Assembly (NCBI GenBank): GCA_031841125.1
Contig: JAJSSI010000056.1
Location: 18,062-82,061 of the forward strand
Source of the DNA: Acanthococcus lagerstroemiae
Lineage: Eukaryota > Arthropoda > Insecta > Hemiptera > Eriococcidae
Reading direction: 5' to 3'
DNA length: 64,000 nt
The position numbers were made by a program, and so were the translations under genes. The notes under the pieces are model-generated. The model saw nothing but the letters and a program-made list of their open reading frames with translations. It ran no database searches and was not told the origin of the DNA. Position 1 is the first letter of the stretch. Every line of letters starts with the position of its first letter. This document shows positions 52,236 through 64,000 of this stretch, one piece after another.

Positions 52236-52870
52236 TTCAACGCGTTGAATATGCCACACATCGCACGCCAATTGACGTTTTCCAAATCTCTATTTCTCTG
52301 GGGCGAACCAACAATTTGCTAATAATTTTGGAATGGAGATAGCTAGAGCAGTGCGGTTTGAAATTTTGGATACAGGAGATAATTTTGAATAAGACGTACT
52401 TTTCAGTTTTGCTCAAGCAGCCTCCAATCAAAAGATTTTGGCCTTTTATCAGTTCGCCCCAGGAAATTCGCAACATTGAAAACGCATATTGGTGCGAATT
52501 GTATTGCAGATCCGACGAGTTTAAGGCGTTTCTACATTTTTCAGAAATTCGCCAAATTACCAAGATGCACTCGAAAATGTGGTCAAAAAATCACTTTAGG
52601 TAAATTTTGGTAACAGATTCGAGTTCGCTTCGAAAAATTGAGTAATCTGACCCAGCGCCGACGCCGAAGCTCTCCGAAAATTTTTTCGCCCAAAAAAAAC
52701 GCATGATGTATAGTATGGAGAAATTTTCAAAAATAAAAAATTTTGATTTGAAGACTGTTTAATACTCAGTTTTTCACGCTGAGTCCGAATTTGTTGTTCA
52801 AATTCGGCGGGGACGCTCCGCTGTCGAGATACACTCGAAAACGTGGTCAAAATATTTTTCTGTCAGCGCC
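52236..52870 (+). repeat. Variant monomer m83, 635 bp
   Basis: Identical in type to the 634-bp class except for one extra A in the A-run after TTCGCCC (eight A at 52692-52699 instead of seven). A homopolymer change like this may be a real mutation or a consensus error. Confidence 0.93.
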
Positions 52871-55800
52871 TTCAACGCGTTGAATATGCCACACATCGCA
52901 CGCCAATTGACGTTTTCCAAATCTCTATTTCTCTGGGGCGAACCAACAATTTGCTAATAATTTTGGAATGGAGATAGCTAGAGCAGTGCGGTTTGAAATT
53001 TTGGATACAGGAGATAATTTTGAATAAGACGTACTTTTCAGTTTTGCTCAAGCAGCCTCCAATCAAAAGATTTTGGCCTTTTATCAGTTCGCCCCAGGAA
53101 ATTCGCAACATTGAAAACGCATATTGGTGCGAATTGTATTGCAGATCCGACGAGTTTAAGGCGTTTCTACATTTTTCAGAAATTCGCCAAATTACCAAGA
53201 TGCACTCGAAAATGTGGTCAAAAAATCACTTTAGGTAAATTTTGGTAACAGATTCGAGTTCGCTTCGAAAAATTGAGTAATCTGACCCAGCGCCGACGCC
53301 GAAGCTCTCCGAAAATTTTTTCGCCCAAAAAAACGCATGATGTATAGTATGGAGAAATTTTCAAAAATAAAAAATTTTGATTTGAAGACTGTTTAATACT
53401 CAGTTTTTCACGCTGAGTCCGAATTTGTTGTTCAAATTCGGCGGGGACGCTCCGCTGTCGAGATACACTCGAAAACGTGGTCAAAATATTTTTCTGTCAG
53501 CGCCTTCAACGCGTTGAATATGCCACACATCGCACGCCAATTGACGTTTTCCAAATCTCTATTTCTCTGGGGCGAACCAACAATTTGCTAATAATTTTGG
53601 AATGGAGATAGCTAGAGCAGTGCGGTTTGAAATTTTGGATACAGGAGATAATTTTGAATAAGACGTACTTTTCAGTTTTGCTCAAGCAGCCTCCAATCAA
53701 AAGATTTTGGCCTTTTATCAGTTCGCCCCAGGAAATTCGCAACATTGAAAACGCATATTGGTGCGAATTGTATTGCAGATCCGACGAGTTTAAGGCGTTT
53801 CTACATTTTTCAGAAATTCGCCAAATTACCAAGATGCACTCGAAAATGTGGTCAAAAAATCACTTTAGGTAAATTTTGGTAACAGATTCGAGTTCGCTTC
53901 GAAAAATTGAGTAATCTGACCCAGCGCCGACGCCGAAGCTCTCCGAAAATTTTTTCGCCCAAAAAAACGCATGATGTATAGTATGGAGAAATTTTCAAAA
54001 ATAAAAAATTTTGATTTGAAGACTGTTTAATACTCAGTTTTTCACGCTGAGTCCGAATTTGTTGTTCAAATTCGGCGGGGACGCTCCGCTGTCGAGATAC
54101 ACTCGAAAACGTGGTCAAAATATTTTTCTGTCAGCGCCTTCAACGCGTTGAATATGCCACACATCGCACGCCAATTGACGTTTTCCAAATCTCTATTTCT
54201 CTGGGGCGAACCAACAATTTGCTAATAATTTTGGAATGGAGATAGCTAGAGCAGTGCGGTTTGAAATTTTGGATACAGGAGATAATTTTGAATAAGACGT
54301 ACTTTTCAGTTTTGCTCAAGCAGCCTCCAATCAAAAGATTTTGGCCTTTTATCAGTTCGCCCCAGGAAATTCGCAACATTGAAAACGCATATTGGTGCGA
54401 ATTGTATTGCAGATCCGACGAGTTTAAGGCGTTTCTACATTTTTCAGAAATTCGCCAAATTACCAAGATGCACTCGAAAATGTGGTCAAAAAATCACTTT
54501 AGGTAAATTTTGGTAACAGATTCGAGTTCGCTTCGAAAAATTGAGTAATCTGACCCAGCGCCGACGCCGAAGCTCTCCGAAAATTTTTTCGCCCAAAAAA
54601 ACGCATGATGTATAGTATGGAGAAATTTTCAAAATTTTCAAAAATAAAAAATTTTGATTTGAAGACTGTTTAATACTCAGTTTTTCACGCTGAGTCCGAA
54701 TTTGTTGTTCAAATTCGGCGGGGACGCTCCGCTGTCGAGATACACTCGAAAACGTGGTCAAAATATTTTTCTGTCAGCGCCTTCAACGCGTTGAATATGC
54801 CACACATCGCACGCCAATTGACGTTTTCCAAATCTCTATTTCTCTGGGGCGAACCAACAATTTGCTAATAATTTTGGAATGGAGATAGCTAGAGCAGTGC
54901 GGTTTGAAATTTTGGATACAGGAGATAATTTTGAATAAGACGTACTTTTCAGTTTTGCTCAAGCAGCCTCCAATCAAAAGATTTTGGCCTTTTATCAGTT
55001 CGCCCCAGGAAATTCGCAACATTGAAAACGCATATTGGTGCGAATTGTATTGCAGATCCGACGAGTTTAAGGCGTTTCTACATTTTTCAGAAATTCGCCA
55101 AATTACCAAGATGCACTCGAAAATGTGGTCAAAAAATCACTTTAGGTAAATTTTGGTAACAGATTCGAGTTCGCTTCGAAAAATTGAGTAATCTGACCCA
55201 GCGCCGACGCCGAAGCTCTCCGAAAATTTTTTCGCCCAAAAAAACGCATGATGTATAGTATGGAGAAATTTTCAAAAATAAAAAATTTTGATTTGAAGAC
55301 TGTTTAATACTCAGTTTTTCACGCTGAGTCCGAATTTGTTGTTCAAATTCGGCGGGGACGCTCCGCTGTCGAGATACACTCGAAAACGTGGTCAAAATAT
55401 TTTTCTGTCAGCGCCTTCAACGCGTTGAATATGCCACACATCGCACGCCAATTGACGTTTTCCAAATCTCTATTTCTCTGGGGCGAACCAACAATTTGCT
55501 AATAATTTTGGAATGGAGATAGCTAGAGCAGTGCGGTTTGAAATTTTGGATACAGGAGATAATTTTGAATAAGACGTACTTTTCAGTTTTGCTCAAGCAG
55601 CCTCCAATCAAAAGATTTTGGCCTTTTATCAGTTCGCCCCAGGAAATTCGCAACATTGAAAACGCATATTGGTGCGAATTGTATTGCAGATCCGACGAGT
55701 TTAAGGCGTTTCTACATTTTTCAGAAATTCGCCAAATTACCAAGATGCACTCGAAAATGTGGTCAAAAAATCACTTTAGGTAAATTTTGGTAACAGATTC

Positions 55801-58800
55801 GAGTTCGCTTCGAAAAATTGAGTAATCTGACCCAGCGCCGACGCCGAAGCTCTCCGAAAATTTTTTCGCCCAAAAAAACGCATGATGTATAGTATGGAGA
55901 AATTTTCAAAAATAAAAAATTTTGATTTGAAGACTGTTTAATACTCAGTTTTTCACGCTGAGTCCGAATTTGTTGTTCAAATTCGGCGGGGACGCTCCGC
56001 TGTCGAGATACACTCGAAAACGTGGTCAAAATATTTTTCTGTCAGCGCCTTCAACGCGTTGAATATGCCACACATCGCACGCCAATTGACGTTTTCCAAA
56101 TCTCTATTTCTCTGGGGCGAACCAACAATTTGCTAATAATTTTGGAATGGAGATAGCTAGAGCAGTGCGGTTTGAAATTTTGGATACAGGAGATAATTTT
56201 GAATAAGACGTACTTTTCAGTTTTGCTCAAGCAGCCTCCAATCAAAAGATTTTGGCCTTTTATCAGTTCGCCCCAGGAAATTCGCAACATTGAAAACGCA
56301 TATTGGTGCGAATTGTATTGCAGATCCGACGAGTTTAAGGCGTTTCTACATTTTTCAGAAATTCGCCAAATTACCAAGATGCACTCGAAAATGTGGTCAA
56401 AAAATCACTTTAGGTAAATTTTGGTAACAGATTCGAGTTCGCTTCGAAAAATTGAGTAATCTGACCCAGCGCCGACGCCGAAGCTCTCCGAAAATTTTTT
56501 CGCCCAAAAAAACGCATGATGTATAGTATGGAGAAATTTTCAAAATTTTCAAAAATAAAAAATTTTGATTTGAAGACTGTTTAATACTCAGTTTTTCACG
56601 CTGAGTCCGAATTTGTTGTTCAAATTCGGCGGGGACGCTCCGCTGTCGAGATACACTCGAAAACGTGGTCAAAATATTTTTCTGTCAGCGCCTTCAACGC
56701 GTTGAATATGCCACACATCGCACGCCAATTGACGTTTTCCAAATCTCTATTTCTCTGGGGCGAACCAACAATTTGCTAATAATTTTGGAATGGAGATAGC
56801 TAGAGCAGTGCGGTTTGAAATTTTGGATACAGGAGATAATTTTGAATAAGACGTACTTTTCAGTTTTGCTCAAGCAGCCTCCAATCAAAAGATTTTGGCC
56901 TTTTATCAGTTCGCCCCAGGAAATTCGCAACATTGAAAACGCATATTGGTGCGAATTGTATTGCAGATCCGACGAGTTTAAGGCGTTTCTACATTTTTCA
57001 GAAATTCGCCAAATTACCAAGATGCACTCGAAAATGTGGTCAAAAAATCACTTTAGGTAAATTTTGGTAACAGATTCGAGTTCGCTTCGAAAAATTGAGT
57101 AATCTGACCCAGCGCCGACGCCGAAGCTCTCCGAAAATTTTTTCGCCCAAAAAAACGCATGATGTATAGTATGGAGAAATTTTCAAAAATAAAAAATTTT
57201 GATTTGAAGACTGTTTAATACTCAGTTTTTCACGCTGAGTCCGAATTTGTTGTTCAAATTCGGCGGGGACGCTCCGCTGTCGAGATACACTCGAAAACGT
57301 GGTCAAAATATTTTTCTGTCAGCGCCTTCAACGCGTTGAATATGCCACACATCGCACGCCAATTGACGTTTTCCAAATCTCTATTTCTCTGGGGCGAACC
57401 AACAATTTGCTAATAATTTTGGAATGGAGATAGCTAGAGCAGTGCGGTTTGAAATTTTGGATACAGGAGATAATTTTGAATAAGACGTACTTTTCAGTTT
57501 TGCTCAAGCAGCCTCCAATCAAAAGATTTTGGCCTTTTATCAGTTCGCCCCAGGAAATTCGCAACATTGAAAACGCATATTGGTGCGAATTGTATTGCAG
57601 ATCCGACGAGTTTAAGGCGTTTCTACATTTTTCAGAAATTCGCCAAATTACCAAGATGCACTCGAAAATGTGGTCAAAAAATCACTTTAGGTAAATTTTG
57701 GTAACAGATTCGAGTTCGCTTCGAAAAATTGAGTAATCTGACCCAGCGCCGACGCCGAAGCTCTCCGAAAATTTTTTCGCCCAAAAAAACGCATGATGTA
57801 TAGTATGGAGAAATTTTCAAAATTTTCAAAAATAAAAAATTTTGATTTGAAGACTGTTTAATACTCAGTTTTTCACGCTGAGTCCGAATTTGTTGTTCAA
57901 ATTCGGCGGGGACGCTCCGCTGTCGAGATACACTCGAAAACGTGGTCAAAATATTTTTCTGTCAGCGCCTTCAACGCGTTGAATATGCCACACATCGCAC
58001 GCCAATTGACGTTTTCCAAATCTCTATTTCTCTGGGGCGAACCAACAATTTGCTAATAATTTTGGAATGGAGATAGCTAGAGCAGTGCGGTTTGAAATTT
58101 TGGATACAGGAGATAATTTTGAATAAGACGTACTTTTCAGTTTTGCTCAAGCAGCCTCCAATCAAAAGATTTTGGCCTTTTATCAGTTCGCCCCAGGAAA
58201 TTCGCAACATTGAAAACGCATATTGGTGCGAATTGTATTGCAGATCCGACGAGTTTAAGGCGTTTCTACATTTTTCAGAAATTCGCCAAATTACCAAGAT
58301 GCACTCGAAAATGTGGTCAAAAAATCACTTTAGGTAAATTTTGGTAACAGATTCGAGTTCGCTTCGAAAAATTGAGTAATCTGACCCAGCGCCGACGCCG
58401 AAGCTCTCCGAAAATTTTTTCGCCCAAAAAAACGCATGATGTATAGTATGGAGAAATTTTCAAAAATAAAAAATTTTGATTTGAAGACTGTTTAATACTC
58501 AGTTTTTCACGCTGAGTCCGAATTTGTTGTTCAAATTCGGCGGGGACGCTCCGCTGTCGAGATACACTCGAAAACGTGGTCAAAATATTTTTCTGTCAGC
58601 GCCTTCAACGCGTTGAATATGCCACACATCGCACGCCAATTGACGTTTTCCAAATCTCTATTTCTCTGGGGCGAACCAACAATTTGCTAATAATTTTGGA
58701 ATGGAGATAGCTAGAGCAGTGCGGTTTGAAATTTTGGATACAGGAGATAATTTTGAATAAGACGTACTTTTCAGTTTTGCTCAAGCAGCCTCCAATCAAA

Positions 58801-59237
58801 AGATTTTGGCCTTTTATCAGTTCGCCCCAGGAAATTCGCAACATTGAAAACGCATATTGGTGCGAATTGTATTGCAGATCCGACGAGTTTAAGGCGTTTC
58901 TACATTTTTCAGAAATTCGCCAAATTACCAAGATGCACTCGAAAATGTGGTCAAAAAATCACTTTAGGTAAATTTTGGTAACAGATTCGAGTTCGCTTCG
59001 AAAAATTGAGTAATCTGACCCAGCGCCGACGCCGAAGCTCTCCGAAAATTTTTTCGCCCAAAAAAACGCATGATGTATAGTATGGAGAAATTTTCAAAAA
59101 TAAAAAATTTTGATTTGAAGACTGTTTAATACTCAGTTTTTCACGCTGAGTCCGAATTTGTTGTTCAAATTCGGCGGGGACGCTCCGCTGTCGAGATACA
59201 CTCGAAAACGTGGTCAAAATATTTTTCTGTCAGCGCC
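52871..59237 (+). repeat. Subarray m84-m93, mixed 634/643 bp
   Basis: Ten full-length monomers in the order 634, 634, 643, 634, 634, 643, 634, 643, 634, 634. The two-9-mer form reappears at 54139, 56050 and 57327. No 29-bp deletions occur here. Confidence 0.95.
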
Positions 59238-59854
59238 TTCAACGCGTTGAATATGCCACACATCGCACGCCAATTGACGTTTTCCAAATCTCTATTTCTC
59301 TGGGGCGAACCAACAATTTGCTAATAATTTTGGAATGGAGATAGCTAGAGCAGTGCGGTTTGAAATTTTGGATACAGGAGATAATTTTGAATAAGACGTA
59401 CTTTTCAGTTTTGCTCAAGCAGCCTCCAATCAAAAGATTTTGGCCTTTTATCAGTTCGCCCCAGGAAATTCGCAACATTGAAAACGCATATTGGTGCGAA
59501 TTGTATTGCAGATCCGACGAGTTTAAGGCGTTTCTACATTTTTCAGAAATTCGCCAAATTACCAAGATGCACTCGAAAATGTGGTCAAAAAATCACTTTA
59601 GGTAAATTTTGGTAACAGATTCGAGTTCGCTTCGAAAAATTGAGTAATCTGACCCAGCGCCGACGCCGAAGCTCTCCGAAAATTTTTTCGCCCAAAAAAA
59701 CGCATGATGTATAGTATGGAGAAATTTTCAAAATTTTCAAAAATAAAAAATTTTGATTTGAAGACTGTTTAATGACTCGAAGTTTTTCAGGCGGGGACGC
59801 TCCGCTGTCGAGATACACTCGAAAACGTGGTCAAAATATTTTTCTGTCAGCGCC
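59238..59854 (+). repeat. Variant monomer m94, 617 bp
   Basis: 29-bp deletion copy with three extra bases on the left side of the junction: AATGACTCGAAGTTT (59771-59785) replaces AATACTCAGTTT. The change disrupts the remaining 5' arm of stem 1. It is the first deletion copy after the 28.8-31.3 kb block. Confidence 0.93.
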
Positions 59855-61765
59855 TTCAACGCGTTGAATATGCCACACATCGCACGCCAATTGACGTTTT
59901 CCAAATCTCTATTTCTCTGGGGCGAACCAACAATTTGCTAATAATTTTGGAATGGAGATAGCTAGAGCAGTGCGGTTTGAAATTTTGGATACAGGAGATA
60001 ATTTTGAATAAGACGTACTTTTCAGTTTTGCTCAAGCAGCCTCCAATCAAAAGATTTTGGCCTTTTATCAGTTCGCCCCAGGAAATTCGCAACATTGAAA
60101 ACGCATATTGGTGCGAATTGTATTGCAGATCCGACGAGTTTAAGGCGTTTCTACATTTTTCAGAAATTCGCCAAATTACCAAGATGCACTCGAAAATGTG
60201 GTCAAAAAATCACTTTAGGTAAATTTTGGTAACAGATTCGAGTTCGCTTCGAAAAATTGAGTAATCTGACCCAGCGCCGACGCCGAAGCTCTCCGAAAAT
60301 TTTTTCGCCCAAAAAAACGCATGATGTATAGTATGGAGAAATTTTCAAAAATAAAAAATTTTGATTTGAAGACTGTTTAATACTCAGTTTTTCACGCTGA
60401 GTCCGAATTTGTTGTTCAAATTCGGCGGGGACGCTCCGCTGTCGAGATACACTCGAAAACGTGGTCAAAATATTTTTCTGTCAGCGCCTTCAACGCGTTG
60501 AATATGCCACACATCGCACGCCAATTGACGTTTTCCAAATCTCTATTTCTCTGGGGCGAACCAACAATTTGCTAATAATTTTGGAATGGAGATAGCTAGA
60601 GCAGTGCGGTTTGAAATTTTGGATACAGGAGATAATTTTGAATAAGACGTACTTTTCAGTTTTGCTCAAGCAGCCTCCAATCAAAAGATTTTGGCCTTTT
60701 ATCAGTTCGCCCCAGGAAATTCGCAACATTGAAAACGCATATTGGTGCGAATTGTATTGCAGATCCGACGAGTTTAAGGCGTTTCTACATTTTTCAGAAA
60801 TTCGCCAAATTACCAAGATGCACTCGAAAATGTGGTCAAAAAATCACTTTAGGTAAATTTTGGTAACAGATTCGAGTTCGCTTCGAAAAATTGAGTAATC
60901 TGACCCAGCGCCGACGCCGAAGCTCTCCGAAAATTTTTTCGCCCAAAAAAACGCATGATGTATAGTATGGAGAAATTTTCAAAATTTTCAAAAATAAAAA
61001 ATTTTGATTTGAAGACTGTTTAATACTCAGTTTTTCACGCTGAGTCCGAATTTGTTGTTCAAATTCGGCGGGGACGCTCCGCTGTCGAGATACACTCGAA
61101 AACGTGGTCAAAATATTTTTCTGTCAGCGCCTTCAACGCGTTGAATATGCCACACATCGCACGCCAATTGACGTTTTCCAAATCTCTATTTCTCTGGGGC
61201 GAACCAACAATTTGCTAATAATTTTGGAATGGAGATAGCTAGAGCAGTGCGGTTTGAAATTTTGGATACAGGAGATAATTTTGAATAAGACGTACTTTTC
61301 AGTTTTGCTCAAGCAGCCTCCAATCAAAAGATTTTGGCCTTTTATCAGTTCGCCCCAGGAAATTCGCAACATTGAAAACGCATATTGGTGCGAATTGTAT
61401 TGCAGATCCGACGAGTTTAAGGCGTTTCTACATTTTTCAGAAATTCGCCAAATTACCAAGATGCACTCGAAAATGTGGTCAAAAAATCACTTTAGGTAAA
61501 TTTTGGTAACAGATTCGAGTTCGCTTCGAAAAATTGAGTAATCTGACCCAGCGCCGACGCCGAAGCTCTCCGAAAATTTTTTCGCCCAAAAAAACGCATG
61601 ATGTATAGTATGGAGAAATTTTCAAAAATAAAAAATTTTGATTTGAAGACTGTTTAATACTCAGTTTTTCACGCTGAGTCCGAATTTGTTGTTCAAATTC
61701 GGCGGGGACGCTCCGCTGTCGAGATACACTCGAAAACGTGGTCAAAATATTTTTCTGTCAGCGCC
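59855..61765 (+). repeat. Subarray m95-m97 (634, 643, 634 bp)
   Basis: Last three standard monomers before the degenerate right end. Confidence 0.95.
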
Positions 61766-62407
61766 TTCAACGCGTTGAATATGCCACACATCGCACGCCA
61801 ATTGACGTTTTCCAAATCTCTATTTCTCTGGGGCGAACCAACAATTTGCTAATAATTTTGGAATGGAGATAGCTAGAGCAGTGCGGTTTGAAATTTTGGA
61901 TACAGGAGATAATTTTGAATAAGACGTACTTTTCAGTTTTGCTCAAGCAGCCTCCAATCAAAAGATTTTGGCCTTTTATCAGTTCGCCCCAGGAAATTCG
62001 CAACATTGAAAACGCATATTGGTGCGAATTGTATTGCAGATCCGACGAGTTTAAGGCGTTTCTACATTTTTCAGAAATTCGCCAAATTACCAAGATGCAC
62101 TCGAAAATGTGGTCAAAAAATCACTTTAGGTAAATTTTGGTAACAGATTCGAGTTCGCTTCGAAAAATTGAGTAATCTGACCCAGCGCCGACGCCGAAGC
62201 TCTCCGAAAATTTTTTCGCCCAAAAAAACGCATGATGTATAGTATGGAGAAATTTTCAAAATTTTCAAAAATAAAAATTTTGATTTGAAGACTGTTTAAT
62301 ACTCAGTTTTTCACGCTGAGTCCGAATTTGTTGTTCAAATTCGGCGGGGACGCTCCGCTGTCGAGATACACTCGAAAACGTGGTCAAAATATTTTTCTGT
62401 CAGCGCC
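61766..62407 (+). repeat. Variant monomer m98, 642 bp
   Basis: 643-bp form lacking one A in the A/T-rich run near 62275. It marks the start of the zone of increased variation. Confidence 0.93.
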
Positions 62408-63027
62408 TTCAACGCGTTGAATATGCCACACATCGCACGCCAATTGACGTTTTCCAAATCTCTATTTCTCTGGGGCGAACCAACAATTTGCTAATAATTT
62501 TGGAATGGAGATAGCTAGAGCAGTGCGGTTTGAAATTTTGGATACAGGAGATAATTTTGAATAAGACGTACTTTTCAGTTTTGCTCAAGCAGCCTCCAAT
62601 CAAAAGATTTTGGCCTTTTATCAGTTCGCCCCAGGAAATTCGCAACATTGAAAACGCATATTGGTGCGAATTGTATTGCAGATCCGACGAGTTTAAGGCG
62701 TTTCTATTCTACATTTTTCAGAAATTCGCCAAATTACCAAGATGCACTCGAAATTGTGGTCAAAAAATCACTTTAGGTAAATTTTGGTAACAGATTCGAG
62801 TTCGCTTCGAAAAATTGAGTAATCTGACCCAGCGCCGACGCCGAAGCTCTCCGAAAATTTTTTCGCCAAAAAAACGCATGATGTATAGTATGGAGAAATT
62901 TTCAAAATTTTCAAAAATAAAAAAATTTTGATTTGAAGACTGTTTAATACTCAGTTTTTCGGCGGCGGGGACGCTCCGCTGTCGAGATACACTCGAAACG
63001 TGGTCAAAATATTTTTCTGTCAGCGCC
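62408..63027 (+). repeat. Degenerate monomer m99, 620 bp
   Basis: Differences from the standard unit: a 5-bp duplication of TTCTA (about 62702-62711), an A-to-T change at 62754, CC instead of CCC near 62867, one extra A in the A/T-rich run near 62925, an altered hairpin junction TTTTTCGGCGGCGGGG (62955-62970) with the stem-loop segment lost, and one A missing near 62997. The right boundary GGGG-ACGCTCC of the junction is kept. Confidence 0.92.
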
Positions 63028-63669
63028 TTCAACGCGTTGAATATGCCACACATCGCACGCCAATTGACGTTTTCCAAATCTCTATTTCTCTGGGGCGAAC
63101 CAAACAATTTGCTAATAATTTTGGAATGGAGATAGCTAGAGCAGTGCGGTTTGAAATTTTGGATACAGGAGATAATTTTGAATAAGACGTACTTTTCAGT
63201 TTTGCTCAAGCAGCCTCCAATCAAAAGATTTTGGCCTTTTATCAGTTCGCCCCAGGAAATTCGCAACATTGAAAACGCATATTGGTGCGAATTGTATTGC
63301 AGATCCGACGAGTTTAAGGCGTTTCTACATTTTCAGAAATTCGCCAAATTACCAAGATGCACTCGAAAATGTGGTCAAAAATCACTTTAGGTAAATTTTG
63401 GTAACAGATTCGAGTTCGCTTCGAAAAATTGAGTAATCTGACCCAGCGCCGACGCCGAAGCTCTCCGAAAATTTTTTCGCCCAAAAAAACGCATGATGTA
63501 TAGTATGGAGAAAATTTTCAAATTTTCAAAAATAAAAAATTTTGATTTGAAGACTGTTTAATACTCAGTTTTTCACGCTGAGTCCGAATTTGTTGTTCAA
63601 ATTCGGCGGGGACGCTCCGCTGTCGAGATACACTCGAAAACGTGGTCAAAATATTTTTCTGTCAGCGCC
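63028..63669 (+). repeat. Degenerate monomer m100, 642 bp
   Basis: Full hairpin cluster and two 9-mers are present. It has one extra A near 63104, one T missing near 63332, one A missing near 63380, and a shifted A/T pattern at about 63510-63522 (AAAATTTTCAAATTTTC). Confidence 0.92.
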
Positions 63670-64000
63670 TTCAACGCGTTGAATATGCCACACATCGCAC
63701 GCCAATTGACGTTTTCCAAATCTCTATTTTTCTGGGGCGAACCAACAATTTGCTTAATAATTTTGGAATGGAGATAGCTAGAGCAGTGCGGTTTGAAATT
63801 TTGGATACAGGAGATAATTTTGAATAAGAGTACTTTTCAGTTTTGCTCAAGCAGCCTCCAATCAAAAGATTTTGGCCTTTTATCAGTTCGCCCCAGGAAA
63901 TTCGCAACATTGAAACAGCATATTGGTGCGAATTGTATTGCAGATCCGACGAGTTTAAGGCGTTTCTACATTTTTCAGAAATTCGCCAAATTACCAAGAT
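63670..64000 (+). repeat. Partial degenerate monomer at right window edge
   Basis: First 331 bases of a unit. It has a C-to-T change at 63730, one extra T near 63755, a missing C near 63829 and AACG changed to ACAG near 63916. The array continues past the window, but with lower identity than the interior. Confidence 0.92.

Larger units (their letters stand above)
1..64000. repeat. Satellite DNA array, 634/643-bp monomer, 100 full copies plus two partial ones
   Basis: The same unit recurs head to tail across the entire window without interruption or inversion. Taking the 14-bp palindrome TTCAACGCGTTGAA as the unit start, the 100 successive distances are 634 (54 times), 643 (26), 614 (9), 616 (2), 642 (2) and once each 605, 612, 617, 620, 623, 630 and 635, summing to 63,338 bp. 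Identity between copies is near complete up to about 62.2 kb. Such long, homogenised, non-coding arrays are typical of eukaryotic satellite DNA kept uniform by unequal crossing-over and gene conversion. No unique sequence, transposon, gene or RNA gene interrupts it. Its chromosomal role (centromere, subtelomere, B or germline-limited chromosome) cannot be told from the sequence. Confidence 0.98.

Noticed and set aside
62760..63269. 169-codon minus-strand frame near the right end, longest in the window
   Set aside because: It arises because indels in degenerate monomers m99 and m100 happen to join two of the usual spurious frames. It is a by-product of decay or consensus errors, not a gene.
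1..64000. CRISPR array
   Set aside because: The regular period is that of a 634/643-bp unit repeated in full; there are no short repeats separated by unique spacers and no cas genes.
1..64000. Rolling-circle amplification or whole-genome-amplification artefact
   Set aside because: A concatemer of one circle would have a constant unit; here several length classes are interspersed with private variants, which fits a real satellite better. Assembly errors in copy number remain possible.

Overview
The whole 64,000-base window is one head-to-tail satellite array. I count 100 complete monomers, with a partial copy at each end, and see no unique sequence and no gene I can support. All monomers lie in the same orientation. 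Using a 14-bp palindrome (TTCAACGCGTTGAA) as the start of each unit, the first complete monomer begins at 332 and the hundredth ends at 63669, giving a mean period of about 633 bp. A hand count of the first 643 bases gives about 39% G+C.

Monomer lengths fall into discrete classes. There are 54 copies of 634 bp and 26 of 643 bp, which differ by one or two copies of the 9-mer AATTTTCAA. Nine copies of 614 bp are the 643-bp form lacking a precise 29-bp segment, and one 605-bp copy is the 634-bp form lacking the same segment. The other ten are single-copy oddities or near so (612, 616 twice, 617, 620, 623, 630, 635, 642 twice). Nearly all variation in the first 62 kb sits in a stretch of about 100 bp per unit that holds an A/T-rich run followed by four tandem stem-loops. 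The remaining roughly 540 bp is close to invariant: I saw one substitution (14959) and one extra A (8 instead of 7, near 52692-52699).

Layout from left to right: 332-6739 is mostly 643-bp copies; 6740-31304 is a mixed zone with most of the 29-bp deletion copies; 31305-44618 is a perfectly regular block of 21 copies of 634 bp; 44619-52235 is one 643-bp copy and 11 more of 634 bp; 52236-62264 is mainly 634 bp with scattered 643-bp copies and one odd deletion copy; 62265-64000 is clearly more degenerate. The array runs off both ends of the window.

Organism: a long, highly homogenised, non-coding satellite with no operons, ribosome-binding sites or dense coding points to a eukaryotic heterochromatic locus (centromeric, subtelomeric, B-chromosome or germline-limited DNA are all possible). 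The A/T-rich texture and TTTTCAG motifs look nematode-like to me, but this is only an impression. The apparent reading frames are by-products of the repeat: most need a TTG or GTG start, they overlap on opposite strands, and they are identical only because the DNA is. Copy number and order depend on the assembly being right, which the sequence alone cannot prove.
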